64,000 bases of DNA from Orobanche coerulescens. Taxonomy: Eukaryota; Streptophyta; Magnoliopsida; Lamiales; Orobanchaceae. The notes under the pieces are model-generated. The model was not told the origin of the DNA and did no database searches. It saw only the letters and a program-made list of their open reading frames with translations. The first letter of the stretch is position 1. Each line of letters begins with the position of its first letter. The position numbers and the translations under genes are program-made. The DNA is taken from positions 137,150,858 to 137,214,857 of the forward strand of contig CM065812.1 in NCBI GenBank assembly GCA_033398695.1, written 5' to 3'. Of the stretch, positions 31,832 through 43,275 are shown one piece after another.

Positions 31832-34204
31832 TGTAACACCCCCGATATATTCAGGAATATTACAGCGCCGTAAATCCTTTACATAAGGATTTACAAGGCT
31901 GAAGAATTTAACAGACATTAAAAGGTACTAACGAATGGAAATAACGGAATTACGATACAACAGTTCTGACCAAATACAAAAATAGTACAATTGTTCAACA
32001 GAACTCAATAATACATCAACGAATTCAAAACCATCACAAATGACTTCGTACTCGAGTACTTATTGAGATAACGAATAAACAATAGATAAATAACCTGGTC
32101 GGGACATCACTCTGCACCCTCGTCGTCATGCAGCTCCAGTGGTTGTTTTCCCGCTCTCCTAGATCCTGAACATAAACAAAATGTTCACCCCTGAAGGGGT
32201 TAGCACAACGATGCTAGTACAAGTACTACAACATAATATTCATATCTCACGAAGAATAATAACGTAAACGACAAAATACCAACGAGTCTTCCCCTACGAG
32301 AAACTCATAAATGACATACACAACTGATAATCACAACATGATATCATAACATACACATGGTAATTCCGTCGATCCAGCGTTCACTGCCTAGAACGCACGA
32401 TGATCCCTTCAGACCAACCCATGGTGGAAAAACCCGTCCGATGATCCAGCGCATGCTAGCATAGATCCCTCGACGATCCCGTCGGACCAACACGAGGTGG
32501 ACATACAACGACATACATGCACGGCAATATGTATAACAACAATACATAAAACAATTAAAGTACTTGCCTCGATTTGAAGACAAGAACAACACTTCCACGA
32601 AAATGAACACCCGAAGGTCGTCCTCCTCAATCAATCACGTAACGAGACCAAACCTTAACAAAAGAAATGATATAGGATTTATCTCACGTCGTACGAATGT
32701 TTAACAATTCGATTTACGGCCAAAAGTTCATAAAATGCAATCTGTCTGAACTGCTTAGCGCACGCTAAGTACTCTGCGTAGCGTGCGTTAAGTTCGCTCG
32801 ATAGCGCACGCAAACAACAAAGCCTAGCGTATGCTAACTATGTATGGTCAGTACTCCACTGGTCAGTCGACTGACTCGTCTGATGGCCTAGCGTACGTTA
32901 CGTACCAAACGTGGCGTACGCTAACTCGTGCTCGATAGCGCACGTTAATCTATATAGCTTAGCGTGCGCTATCTGTGCATAGCAGTTTACTGCTGAGCAG
33001 TAAACTGTTCTCGCCATGATCGAAACAATGAAATCTTTCGTGATAATTCATGTTACCTCCATGAATATAATGTACATACGTTTATGAACGATCTTACGGA
33101 TAAAGACAACTTCGGATTCAAGGATATGCATACCAATATAAAACCATATTCCATTCCGACTACAAATCTTCATACGACAAATCTAAAGGCTTAACGGTTG
33201 ATATCAACACCTTTATATCAATCAATATTATCATGCTGAAGTTGTTAAACGTTCCATCTATACTAGATAAATCTTCCATGATCAATCCTTTAGATTTATC
33301 TAACAATAATGATGTTAAAGTCAAGTCCAAGATTGCTATGAAGTCATCTATTAGATTCGGATTACCAATGATAGAAGCTTCCTTTACTTTGTTCAATGTA
33401 ATAAGATTTCGAATCATGATGATCATAATCAAGGTACTTAAGGCTTAATCATCTCAAAATTCCAAACATGATATACTTTGGATAATTCATCTATGAAAAT
33501 CCATATCTCGTTAACATGATCATCTAAATCGTTAGAATCCAACTCTAAGTCTGGAGATAGATTGAACATACCTTAATATGATGAAAATCACTGAATCGTA
33601 AGGTAGAATCCGACTCCGGTTGGTTGTATGCCACTCCAAGGTGCTATTGCACTTCAATGATTACTCCCAAGTGATAACCAATATATAAACACCAACAATA
33701 TGAGTTCTATGTATGTAGGAGGGTTATCTCAGCTCTATGGCCTCTCAAGAATGCAGAAGGAACGAGTAAATGTAAGCCAAAACGAGTTGTTGTCCCATTT
33801 ATAATATTCTGCATTTTAACAAGTTAGCGTACGCTACTAAGCATTCCTTAGCGTGCGCTAATAATGGTTGACTTCAGAATTGTCCGGGCTCGTCCGCGGG
33901 AATCTTATCCGGACCCATGTCCCGGCTGGCGCATGTGCTAGCCGTCCCGCTCAATAATTGAGTTCTTAGCGCACGCAACTCTTACCTGCATGGCGTGCTC
34001 TAATAGTAGCCCGATAGCGCGCGTTAAGATACATTTTTAGCGTGCGCTATCACGAGTTTGCATGAGAAATTTTGCATGCTTCTATACTTATGTACAATGA
34101 TATCAATGCAAGAAATATCATACTCAAATAATCAAAACCACCAATCCGAATAATACAGGGTTTGAATACAGATGAAATACACCGTAATAAATCCAGATAT
34201 TACA
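31832..34204 (-). repeat. G1 5' LTR
   Basis: 2373 bp from TGTAACACCCCCGATATATTC to GATATTACA. Hairpins 32187-32216, palindrome clusters 32755-32975 and 33825-34055, inverted repeat 32983-33007, TATA-like box 33797-33803. Confidence 0.95.
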
Positions 34205-34209
34205 TGTCC

Positions 34210-34553
34210 AGTCTCAGATGAAGACAAAGGGAAAGAAAGCTACACTTGTGATTTCTTGTGGGACTTGGAAGTCCAAGAATAAGAAGAAAAAGGACAAGAA
34301 GCAGTTAGGTCCAATAGCCAAGATCGACAAGGGAAAGGGCAAGGCCCCAATGGTTTAAAAGATAAAGGGGGCCAAGAAAATGGATGTATGCTTCAACTGC
34401 GGTGAGCTAGGACACTGGAAGAGGTACTGTCCAAAGCTTTACCGTAATGTGCCTTCAGGTACGGAACTACTGGTTTTAGAAACAAATTATTCTGTAACTG
34501 TATATTCTACTTCTTAGATACTTGATTCCGGTGCGAGTTCTCACATTTGTACA
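34210..34553 (+). pseudogene. Copia C2 gag end and zinc knuckle
   Basis: Resumes the gag interrupted at 14959. The knuckle CFNCGELGHWKRYC is at 34389-34430. TAA at 34356-34358 and TAG at 34515-34517 (Trp TGG in C1) break the frame before and inside the protease, whose DSGAS follows at 34524. Confidence 0.83.
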
Positions 34554-35225
34554 ATGAATCAGGATCTGGAACGAAGTAGGAAGCTGGATTCAGGGGAGGT
34601 GATGGTCGCCGTCGGAAGTGGTCATAGTGTCGAGGCTTCTGATATCGGATCCCTTATGTTGGATTTAGAATCTGGTTTTATTCTTACTGTATATAATGCA
34701 CTTGTTTTGCCCAAGGGGCACAAAAATATTGTATCAATTCCAGTCGTGGACCGAAAGGGATTTCACTTCTTTATTGGAGATTGGTCCTATCGTATTTATT
34801 TTAGAAATAAATTGGTTGGTACTGCTACATTATTAAATGGTTTATACCATTTAAATCTAAAGAATAAAACAACTATGAACACTATAACTAGGAAGCGTAG
34901 TAGGGATGAAACGAACCAAGCACTTAAGTGGCATCTTAGACTTGGTCATATCGGTCAGACCAAGGTTCATAAAATGGAGAAAGATGGGCTTAAGGGTCCA
35001 TTGGGATTAGATCCCTATCCAACTTGTGAATCTTGCCTTCAAGGCAAAATGACTAAGTTACCCAGCGTAGGGACTTTTGAAAGAGCTGCTGAAAAACTTG
35101 GATTGATCCATACCGACGTCTGTGGCCCTTTTGAAATGGCACGAGATGGCTTTCAGTATTTCATTACATTCACTGATGACCATACCAGGTATAGATTCAT
35201 GTACTTAATGAAACATAAGTCTTAA
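34554..35225 (+). pseudogene. Copia C2 protease tail, GAG-pre-integrase, integrase start
   Basis: 223 codons with WHLRLGHIGQTKVHK, CESCLQGKMTKL and the first integrase Asp in IHTDVCGPFEMARDGFQYF. The two stops found here in C1 are absent. It ends at TAA 35223-35225, where C1 has Glu. Confidence 0.85.
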
Positions 35226-36512
35226 GCTTTTGATAAGTTCAAGGAATTTAAAGCCCTAGTTGAAAATCAAACAGGTAACCGTGTTAAGACTCTTCGGTCA
35301 GACCGGGGTGGTGAGTACATGAGTACCGAATTTGATGAGTTCTTACAAGAAGTAGGAATAGTGTCACAATTCACTCCTCCAGCTACTCCACAATTAAATG
35401 GTGTATCAGAAAGAATGAACCGAATCTTGTTGGACATGGTTCGCTCCATGCATAACTATACTAATCTACCGATTTATCTGTGGGGTTACGCGCTCCTTAC
35501 TGTTGTGCATATCTTGAGCAGATGTCCTTCCAAATCTGTTCCTAAGACTCCACATGAGATGTGGAGAGGTAGGAAACCAAGTCTTAATCACATTAGGATT
35601 GGGGGATGCCCTGCTTATGTCAAGAGAACTAAAGTAGAGAAATTGGAAACTAGGTCTGTTAAAGGTCGTTTCATAGGATATCCAGGGGATTCCATGGGAT
35701 ATCTATTCTACATGCACGAAGATCATAGGATCATCATTGCTATACAAGCACACTTCCTGGAAGATCAGTTTATTCAGGAAGGAGGGGCAGGTAGAAATAT
35801 TTCTTTGGAAGAAATAAAAGAAACACCAAATGAGACACCTATGCAAGATATTAGAACCCAACCTTCTGAAATACAAACACAACCTCGCAAGTCTAGTAGA
35901 ATTTCTCAATTACCTGAGAGGTATGGCTATCTGCATCAAGAGGAACTAGGTGTCCATGAGATGACAGAAAGTAGTCAAGAGAATGATCCTTGTACATACG
36001 ACCAAGCGATGGTAGATGTTGACTCCACCAAGTGGCAAGAAGCTATGGAAGCTGAGATAGACTCAATGCATGCTAATCAGGTCTGTACTTTAGTAGATCG
36101 TCCTAAAGGCATAGTGCCTATTGGAAACAAATGGATCTATAAAAGAAAGACTGGTGGAGATGGCAAGGTTGATACCTATAAGGCCAGGCTTGCGGAAAAG
36201 GGTTATTTCCAAAGAGAAGGAATCGATTACTTCGAGACCTTCTTGCCTGTAGCTATGATTAAGTCTATTCGCATGATGCTTGCCATATCAACCCACTTAG
36301 ATTATGAAATATGGCAAATGGATGTGAAAACGGCATTCCTAAATGGATTCCTCGAGGAGGAAATTTACATGGAACAGCCTAAGGGATTCATATCTCAAAC
36401 CAATATTCATAAAGTATGCAAACTTCAGTGTGCCATTTATGGACTGAAGCAAGCTTCGCGGAGTTGGAATCTTCATTTTAACGAGACAGTCAAAGAGTTT
36501 GATTTTGTCTAA
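35226..36512 (+). pseudogene. Copia C2 integrase and RT N-terminal part
   Basis: The frame is the same across 35226-36512. Integrase Asp in LRSDRGGEY, Glu in NGVSERMNRI, then the linker and RT (WQEAMEAEIDSMHANQV, IWQMDVKTAFLNGFLEEEIY, AIYGLKQASRSW). The 397-codon open part is 35319-36512. It ends at TAA 36510-36512, at exactly the codon where C1 also has TAA (9811-9813), so this stop predates the divergence of the two copies. Confidence 0.87.
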
Positions 36513-36773
36513 AACGAAGAGGAACCCTGTATTTACAAGAAGGTTAGTGGGAGCAAAATTGTGTTCTTAATACTATATGTAGATGACATTCTACTTATAG
36601 GAAATGACGTAGGAATGCTCAGTTCTGTGAAAACTTGGGTTTCTAAAGAGTTCTCAATGAAAGACTTGAGAGAAGCTACCTATATTCTGGGTATTCGTCT
36701 CTACCGGGATAGAGCGAAAAGAATGTTAGGTCTTTCCCAAGCCCTATATATAGAAAATCCTGAAGCGATTTAG
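36513..36773 (+). pseudogene. Copia C2 RT catalytic segment
   Basis: YVDD at 36576-36587 within ILYVDDILLIGNDVG, then TYILGIRLYRDRAKRMLGLSQALYIE. A 2-base loss near 36757 relative to C1 shifts the frame and creates a stop. Confidence 0.85.
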
Positions 36774-36774
36774 G

Positions 36775-37560
36775 ATGGAAGATTCTAAAAAAGGGTTGCT
36801 TCCTATGCAACATGGTGCAAAACTTTCCTTAGAGACGTGTCCTCAAAGTGAGGAATATAGAAAGGAAATGAGTAAGGTGCCCTATGCTTCGGCAGTAGGT
36901 AGCCTCATGTACGCTATGATTTGCACTAGACCGGACATTGCCTATGCTGTGAGCGTAGTAAGTTGGTTTCAGTCAAATCCAGGGCAGGAACATTGGACTG
37001 CTGTAAAGAACATTCTTAAGTACCTTAGGAGGACTAAAGACTTGGTTCTAACATACAGCGGTGGAGAAATTAGAGTGATGGGCTATACAGACTCAGATTT
37101 TTCGGGGGACATGGATGCTCAGATGTCCACATCAGGGTATATCTTCACTCTGAATGGTGGGGCAGTTTCTTGGAGAAGTGCTAAGCAAAGTTCGACTGCT
37201 ATCTCTACATGTAAAGCCGAATATCAGGCAGCCACGGAGGCTGCTAAAGAACATTTTTGGATTAAGAAGTTCACTGAGGAACTTCAAGTGGTTCCTAATG
37301 CGGAGAAGCCCGTGACGCTGTTTTGTGACAACGACGGAGCTGTTGCACAGGCTAAGGAGCCTAGGGCTCACCACAATACTAAACATATTGCGAGAAAATA
37401 TCATTTTGTGAGAGAAATGGTTCATGAAGGAAATGTTATACTGTACAGAGTAGACACAGCAAATAACGTTGCTGATCCGCTTACCAAGCCACTATCTCAG
37501 AAGGTCTTAGAGAGACATCTGGAGAGTATGGGTATTAGATACCATAGTTTGTGGCATTGA
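36775..37560 (+). pseudogene. Copia C2 RT end and RNase H
   Basis: 261 open codons: GSLMYAMICTRPDIAYAVSVVS, RNase H with YTDSDFSGDMDAQMSTSGY, STCKAEYQA, FCDNDGAVAQAKEP and NVADPLTKPLS, ending HSLWH. Unlike C1 the RNase H is uninterrupted. Confidence 0.87.
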
Positions 37561-37563
37561 GTG

Positions 37564-37575
37564 CAAGTGGGAGAT
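37564..37575 (+). other. Polypurine tract of C2
   Basis: AAGTGGGAGAT before the TGTTAGGG LTR start at 37576. Confidence 0.8.
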
Positions 37576-39484
37576 TGTTAGGGATATGCCCTCGAATGCT
37601 ACTCAGAGGATGAGAGAGTGAGAGCATATGTATTGTAATTATAAATATTTAACAAGGCAATAATCATTTCTATATTATTGTATATCACTGGCATTGTGGT
37701 TTGGTATATAGAATAATAGTCCTTGCATTTGAGAGCAAACATTTTACTCCTTATGGAGATAAGGAGATAGGCACTAGAAGTGTTTAGAGCTCGAATGCTT
37801 AACTGGTTCGCAAGTCGATAAAACTTAACTGGGCAATTAGTTTGGACAAGACTTGTATAACGTGTACTTTGACATGTAGAGTGTCTGTATTCACTAAGGG
37901 TTAGTGGGAGCACACGTTATAGGTATGCTAGTGAGATTAGTATACTCGAACACGACTCACCTCGATTCGGTCATATGGATATCACTCAGGGATTGTCAAT
38001 GACTGGATCGAAAGGTTGTGATAGGTATACATGGACCTTTGACTTGTGGTTTCAGTAGGAGATGTGCTTGTGACATTAAGTTAGTCATTAGAGTAGTTCG
38101 ATCCAATCGCCGGTGGGTGGGGGCAACCTCGAAATGCAACTTAATGGGCAAGTAGCAGTCTCTACTGAATACCAAGATAGAATTCTTTCTCCTGTAAGTG
38201 AGCAGGTAAATGTCCTATGCGTTTAATGGCAAATGAGATTATAAGTATTTGGCCAAAGCATTTAAAGCTAGTTGTATTTGATACACGAGAGCTCGATGAT
38301 CTCAGTTTGCATTAACAGAAAGCATAGAGTCAAGTTACAATAGGGTTTGACTTTACCGTGACCCTAATACCTGACCGGTACATATGATTGAAGGGTTTAT
38401 ACGTATACGGTATTCACGACATAATAATGGTTTTGGAATGATCCGATCATTCATTCTTAGTTGGGTTACGGTACGAAGCACTAGACTGGCTAAGTGTTAC
38501 CCGTACTCCTTGGTTCCTCCCATTGCCGACTAAGACGGACCTACGGAGTCGCGCATAAGGATATTGGATGGATAAATATGTATTTATTATCTCTTCATTA
38601 ATATTGGATATTAGATATCTAATTTGATTTGTTTGATAAATCATGCGGTCTAGTGAATTGAAATTAATTACCGGGTAATTAATTTAATTCATAAATAATT
38701 ATTTCTTGGAAATATATTATTATAATTTTGTATTTGATAAAATTAATTAATTAGATTAATTAATTAAATATAAATACATTTGGGATAAAACGAAGTGTAT
38801 TTAACGGACTAGACACACGAATGTCCGGTATACGAACCGAGTGCCTCGGCTCGTTTTCTCACCTAAAATCAAGTGGGCCGCTCTCATGCTTGAAAATTCA
38901 CCATGTGTTGTGTGGGGTGTGTTAGTCATATTTTACAAAGTTGAGGACAAAATGCATGAAATTTGGAATCTAATCATTTTGATATCAATTCGTATTATAT
39001 ATTGAGATGTCTTTCACACCTCATAGATGAGTTGAAAAACACACCCCACAAAGACTTGTTCAGCCGTGAGAGAAGAGAGGAGGAGGAGAAAAATTTATTT
39101 TCTTTTTCTTGTTCATTTTTTGAGAGAAAGAAAAGGAAGAAGAGAAGAGAAGAAAAATACCGTATCAATTCCTAGCCGTGTTCTTTGAGAACGAATTGAT
39201 ATTTTATTTTTCAGATCAATATCCGACGCGTAATAACGTAGAGACATTCGGCATTTTCGGTGTTGGATCATTCAACAAGCTACAACGAATTGGATTCGTG
39301 TTCGTGTCGGTAATCGAGAAAAGACTTGCTCGGGTTTTTTTTTCTTCGAAGATTATATCATCAAAGGACTACGAGGGTAAGTATTCTTTGATTCTCTTCC
39401 TCATTATATATAATCATTTATATGATGCTTGATCGGTTCATTTTTGGGGTTTGGTTTTATCCGGTTGGACCGGTTTATTTTCCG
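37576..39484 (+). repeat. Copia C2 3' LTR, right end truncated
   Basis: Starts TGTTAGGGATATGCC and follows the other copies to TTTATTTTCCG, then stops. The last ~46 bp (GCTGCGTAATT to CGAACA) and any target duplication are missing. TATA box 38769-38776. The sequence after 39484 is gypsy LTR, so a small deletion removed the junction. Confidence 0.87.
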
Positions 39485-39650
39485 GATCGATGATGTTGTC
39501 CGCGAGCATTTCGTCGTGTTCGTTCCATGCATTTTTGGAAATCGAATCATCGGGTACGGGTGGCTGGGCACTGGCCGGACAGGTACATAAGGCACTGTCG
39601 GAAGTGCTGGGAAATAGCCGGGCAGGCGCGGCAAGAACCGACGTAGCGCA

Positions 39651-40079
39651 CGCTACTGCCGGAAGACTGCGCATGCTAGCTCGGCAGGTAAGCGCACGCT
39701 AGATCGGCCGACCAACGCACGCTATCGGACTGGGCAGTGGGGTTTTTGGAGTTCTGGGCTTGACGAGGGTCGGCAGGTAGCGCACGCTACTGTCGGTCAT
39801 GGAGCGCACTAATTTCATGTGTAGTGCACGCTGCCGGCCGACTAGCACACGTTACCTGGCCGAGCAGTTTTGTCCAGAGAGTTCTGGACAGGTCGGCTAG
39901 CCCGCGCTAGCGTCCGCGCAGTGCACGCTTTCGCGGTCGGACAGGTAGGTCCCGGTCGGCAGGCTGGGTCAGTAGTGTCGGGTTGTGCAGGCCCCGACTG
40001 AGGGTTCTGGGCCAATACAGACCGATAGCGCACGCTAGTCCGGAAGGCTAGCGCACGCTAGGCCGTGTCAGTATAAATA
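39651..40079 (+). promoter_or_regulatory. G0 LTR palindrome array and TATA box
   Basis: About twelve units of the TAGCGCACGCTA type, many decayed (GCGCATGCTAG, CTAGCCCGCGCTAG), end at 40056. TATAAATA follows at 40072-40079. This is the plus-strand example of the layout seen on the minus strand in G1 and G2. Confidence 0.65.
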
Positions 40080-40874
40080 TGACAGAGTAGTCATATTTCC
40101 ATCCGTTTTTCATTTCCATCTTTTTCTGTATGCGGCTGGAGGCTTGGTTATCAAGGAGATATGTTGTCAAGTAGGTAATCCACGAAATTTGGGAGTTCAT
40201 ATCATCGATTAATCCCTCCATAACCTTCTTTGATCCAGCGAATCAAGGTTAGATTTCCTAGAACCCTATTTTGGGAAATTTTGGGGTTTTGGGGTTTTTG
40301 TACGATTCGTTCCGCATTGTTGATTAATCCATGATGGGTATGATTAATCTTAATAGTATTCTCGTGTTTAACATCATTTAATCCATTGTTCTTCATCAAA
40401 TCAAGGTATATTTCTTGATTTTCCTTCAAGTTGACTTTTTGGGAGTTTTGTTCTTGATTTCATTTTCCATTCGGTTTTGATAAACCGATTGTTGTCTAAT
40501 GATGTTATTAATTGTATTCTATGGATTGTATATCCATACTTTGAATAGGTTTAACTCGATTGACGATTTGAGTGTTCTTGGGAATCATTGAACATTTAAT
40601 GTTCGATTAAATGTTTCAATGAGTTTCTTTCAATGTCTTGATGTAATTCCTAGTGTTGTTGGTATCGGTCCTCGTTGTGATCTTGTTTTTGTTGTTTCTT
40701 TCGGAGGATTATAGGTGCTCGAGGATTCCGATTCGATCATCATTTTGTGTTGGTAATTCGTGCGTTGTTATCCTCGTAGTTTTCGCGGTGCTATCATGTG
40801 CTTGATTACGTTCAGGAGTTCGGGGCTGCCCGAACGTATCTTATTCATCGTCTCGCCTCAATCATAGTTTCGAG

Positions 40875-41731
40875 GTAAGTATTTTCTTATACGAGTTGTG
40901 TCCTGCAAATAGAGTTTACATGTTGGATTTACGATGGTTAGTTTACCCTCGTGAATGTGATTCGTGTGAGTTGATTTTGATTTGATTATTTTGAACGTTG
41001 AAGGTTTTATTGATGTTTCCATTGGTTTAATATTGTGGAATCGTGTATTCCGTGTTAATTGTGTTGTGTTTTGAAGAGTTTGATAATGGTGTCGGATAAG
41101 TGGCCATCCCTAGTAAGTATTCTTGATGATCTTACATTCTTAGCATATTAGTATTGCTTGAGTAACGAGTGTGTGTGTATGCTCACTACGGGTTAGATCC
41201 GATGAAGTCTCGGTAGGGGTCCACAAAGACATGGATCGACAAGCTTGCTTTTAACCACTATGGGTTAGATCCGACGGGGTCTTGGTAGGGGTCCACAGAG
41301 ACGTGGATCGACGGTTAATTGTGGTGCATTTTTACAAATGTGATTTGATTATGGCATTTCCGTAAATGAGTGCTTTTGAACGGTTTTTCATGATTGCATG
41401 CATCGACTAAGTGTGTAAGAGGTAAGTTGTTCGTTTGACTTACTTGGCTAGTATGGCACTAGAGTATTTGTCGTCTGTGTTTAAACCTTGGGTTGTGGAT
41501 TTTGATGTTGGAAAACGAAACTTGATATTATTCTCGTGTACTGTGATTTGATGAGATTTGGGATGAGATATCAACGGTTTGAAAAGGTCGTTTTATGGAA
41601 AGTGATTTTGGGCCGAGACCCATTCATTTTGAAATGGTTAAATTTTTCAACTGAGGACTCGAGGTCTAACAAAGCTTCTATTTTTAAAAATCCCCGAGAT
41701 GAGGAATTTATTTTCAAACACTTCTTTGATA
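40875..41731 (+). other. Candidate LTR intron, 5' part (continues at 46351)
   Basis: TTTCGAG|GTAAGTATTTTC at 40875 is a near-consensus plant donor. The matching acceptor TTTTGTATTCAG|G ends at 46524. Without the inserted element the intron would be about 1.03 kb. Splicing is inferred only from sequence and from equivalents in other families. Confidence 0.4.
41186..41325 (+). repeat. Two-copy tandem repeat in G0 LTR leader
   Basis: Each copy has CTAYGGGTTAGATCCGAYG, TCTYGGTAGGGGTCCACA and ACRTGGATCGAC, about 72 bp apart. Same place in the LTR plan as 153-350 and 16245-16403. Confidence 0.8.
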
Positions 41732-41736
41732 GTTTC

Positions 41737-42669
41737 TGTTGTGTCGAGATTTATACACCTCAACAAGCGATCGGCACAAAGACCGGGCGACCAAATCAGA
41801 GTCAAATAGACCAAGGCAGACTTGCCGATCGAAGGACCCAGAGCAGGACCCAGCGCCGAGCGGTCGAATGCCAAGGCGATCGTCTCCCGGCGACTAGCGA
41901 TCCTCCCAAGTGCCCGATAAGGGATGACCACCTCATGCCACGTGAAGTCAACATCCGCCAAGTCTGCGAAGTCTGAAACTCGGAATAGAGGCCCACATGC
42001 AGATCCGGAAAAGGTGCCGTAGGATAAGGCCCTTTGACCATAGCCTATCATCATCTTCTCACCTACCGACAGACCCGCCGAAAGGTCTAAGGTGGGACCT
42101 CCCGAGACAGCGACAAGAGACGCGTGTCATCCTTTCACTGGTTCACACAGCTGGCTGCCAGCAGCAGCCGCGGACTTTAAGGCAATCAGCCTATGTGCTA
42201 AAGACGATCGCCCCCTTATTATAATACAGGAAAGCCGATCGCCCGTCAGGATGAAGACATCCCATCTCCTCCTATAAATAGAAGGCTTCTTGCACTTGGA
42301 AAAGGGGCTCTGCTTTTCCCTCGTCTTTTCTCTTGGCTTTCCACTCTCAGAATATCTTAACATAAAGACGGTCGGCAGAAACGAGAACAAGAACTCACAG
42401 AGCTTCAACTCTGGTTCTTCCGGCAATCATCAGCACTCAAGAGCTAGATAACTAGGGTATTTTACACTCATTGTAATTGTACTCTTACATTAATATTTAT
42501 ACTCCAACGTATTCGTATTAATAACATCTCATGAGAGCATTCAAGCCCGGGCCTAACAAACCCGGCAAATCTTGTGTTATTTACTTCCCCATGGACGTGC
42601 TCTCGCATTTTGTTTGTTACTCATCCATTCAAGCAATATCATCTCCGGATAATATTTTGGGTAACAACA
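41737..42669 (+). repeat. Gag-only element 5' LTR
   Basis: TGTTGTGTCGAG to GGGTAACAACA. TATA box 42273-42280 (CCTATAAATAGAAGG). CGATCG palindromes, often as GGCGATCG or CGATCGCC, recur at about 41770, 41827, 41878, 42206 and 42237, all upstream of TATA. Confidence 0.9.
42273..42280 (+). promoter_or_regulatory. TATA box of gag-only element
   Basis: TATAAATA within CTCCTATAAATAGAAGG; repeated at 45954-45961 in the 3' LTR. Confidence 0.75.
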
Positions 42670-42795
42670 ATTAGCGCTAGAAGAAGGGGTTCTACCTTCA
42701 TTTTCATTCCGACCGTTTCGAAGAACACTCACTATTCTCCGGGGCATATACTTGAAGAAACACTCACTGTTATTCAAAGAAAAACCTTCAGATTC

Positions 42796-43275
42796 ATGAC
42801 GTCTGCCACCACATCAAAGAGATCCACTCTCCGATCCGCCGGACGCCTTATTCCGGCTCAATACGAGCCTCAACCTACGACGGAGGGTAGCCACGGCGGC
42901 GCAAGACTCTCGATCCCGCCCCCGAGGGACGGTCCTAGCCTCTCGCTCGATCATTTCCAAACAGCAAAACAGATCGAGTAGGCCATGGCCATCCTACGGG
43001 AGCGACGAAGAGCATGCGGTACGCCCGCAATTACCCCATCAGTTTTCCGCCGCGCAGGCAAACGGAAGCTCAAGGGGTTACTCGTCGAGCAATCGTCAGG
43101 AAGCCCCGATTCATGAGCAGAAGCACTCGCGAGGCGGGACAGTTCCATTTTCAGCCGCCTAGGAAGCGACCCATCATGGCGACTGGGGCATTCTGGCCCC
43201 AGACATGAGACGACGGAGCCCGAATCCGTCACCAGGAGTTCGGCATACCCAAATCCCAAAAGGCAGGTTGGTCAC
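42796..43275 (+). pseudogene. Gag-only element, N-terminal gag region
   Basis: A frame starting at Met 42796 (MTSATTSKRSTLRSAGRLIP) runs 61 codons to a TAG at 42979. It is proline- and serine-rich, as in Tat-type gag N-termini. Beyond it the sequence is GC-rich with broken frames until the next block. The start choice is tentative. Confidence 0.45.

Larger units (their letters stand above)
14960..34204 (-). mobile_element. Ty3/gypsy chromovirus G1, nested in copia C2
   Basis: On the minus strand: 5' LTR 31832-34204, primer site 31815-31826, gag to integrase-chromodomain remnants between 31595 and 26948, polypurine tract, and 3' LTR 26912-25332 plus 15755-14960. The flanking 5-bp duplication is TGCCC (14955-14959) and TGTCC (34205-34209), one transition apart. 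The 3' LTR is split by G2; its pieces total 2377 bp against 2373 bp for the intact 5' LTR. Pol contains frameshifts and stops throughout. The terminal chromodomain places it with Tekay/Del chromoviruses. Confidence 0.93.
12810..39484 (+). mobile_element. Ty1/copia element C2, split by nested gypsies
   Basis: The interior follows the shared LTR without a second 5' LTR. It runs 12810-14959, is interrupted by 19.2 kb of nested gypsy DNA (14960-34204), resumes at 34210 and ends in LTR 37576-39484. The join reads gag-to-knuckle exactly as in C1 once the insertion is ignored. C2 retains longer open segments than C1 but has stops at 34356, 34515, 35223 and 36510 and a frameshift near 36757. One arrangement consistent with this is recombination between two copies or their LTRs, leaving LTR-int-LTR-int-LTR. 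Confidence 0.88.
39485..41736 (+). repeat. G0 gypsy LTR, middle segment
   Basis: Continues the LTR begun at 2992. Contains a palindrome array (39651-40056), TATA box (40072-40079), an R/U5-like leader, a strong donor motif at 40875 and a two-copy tandem repeat (41186-41325). Interrupted at 41736 by the gag-only element. Confidence 0.62.
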
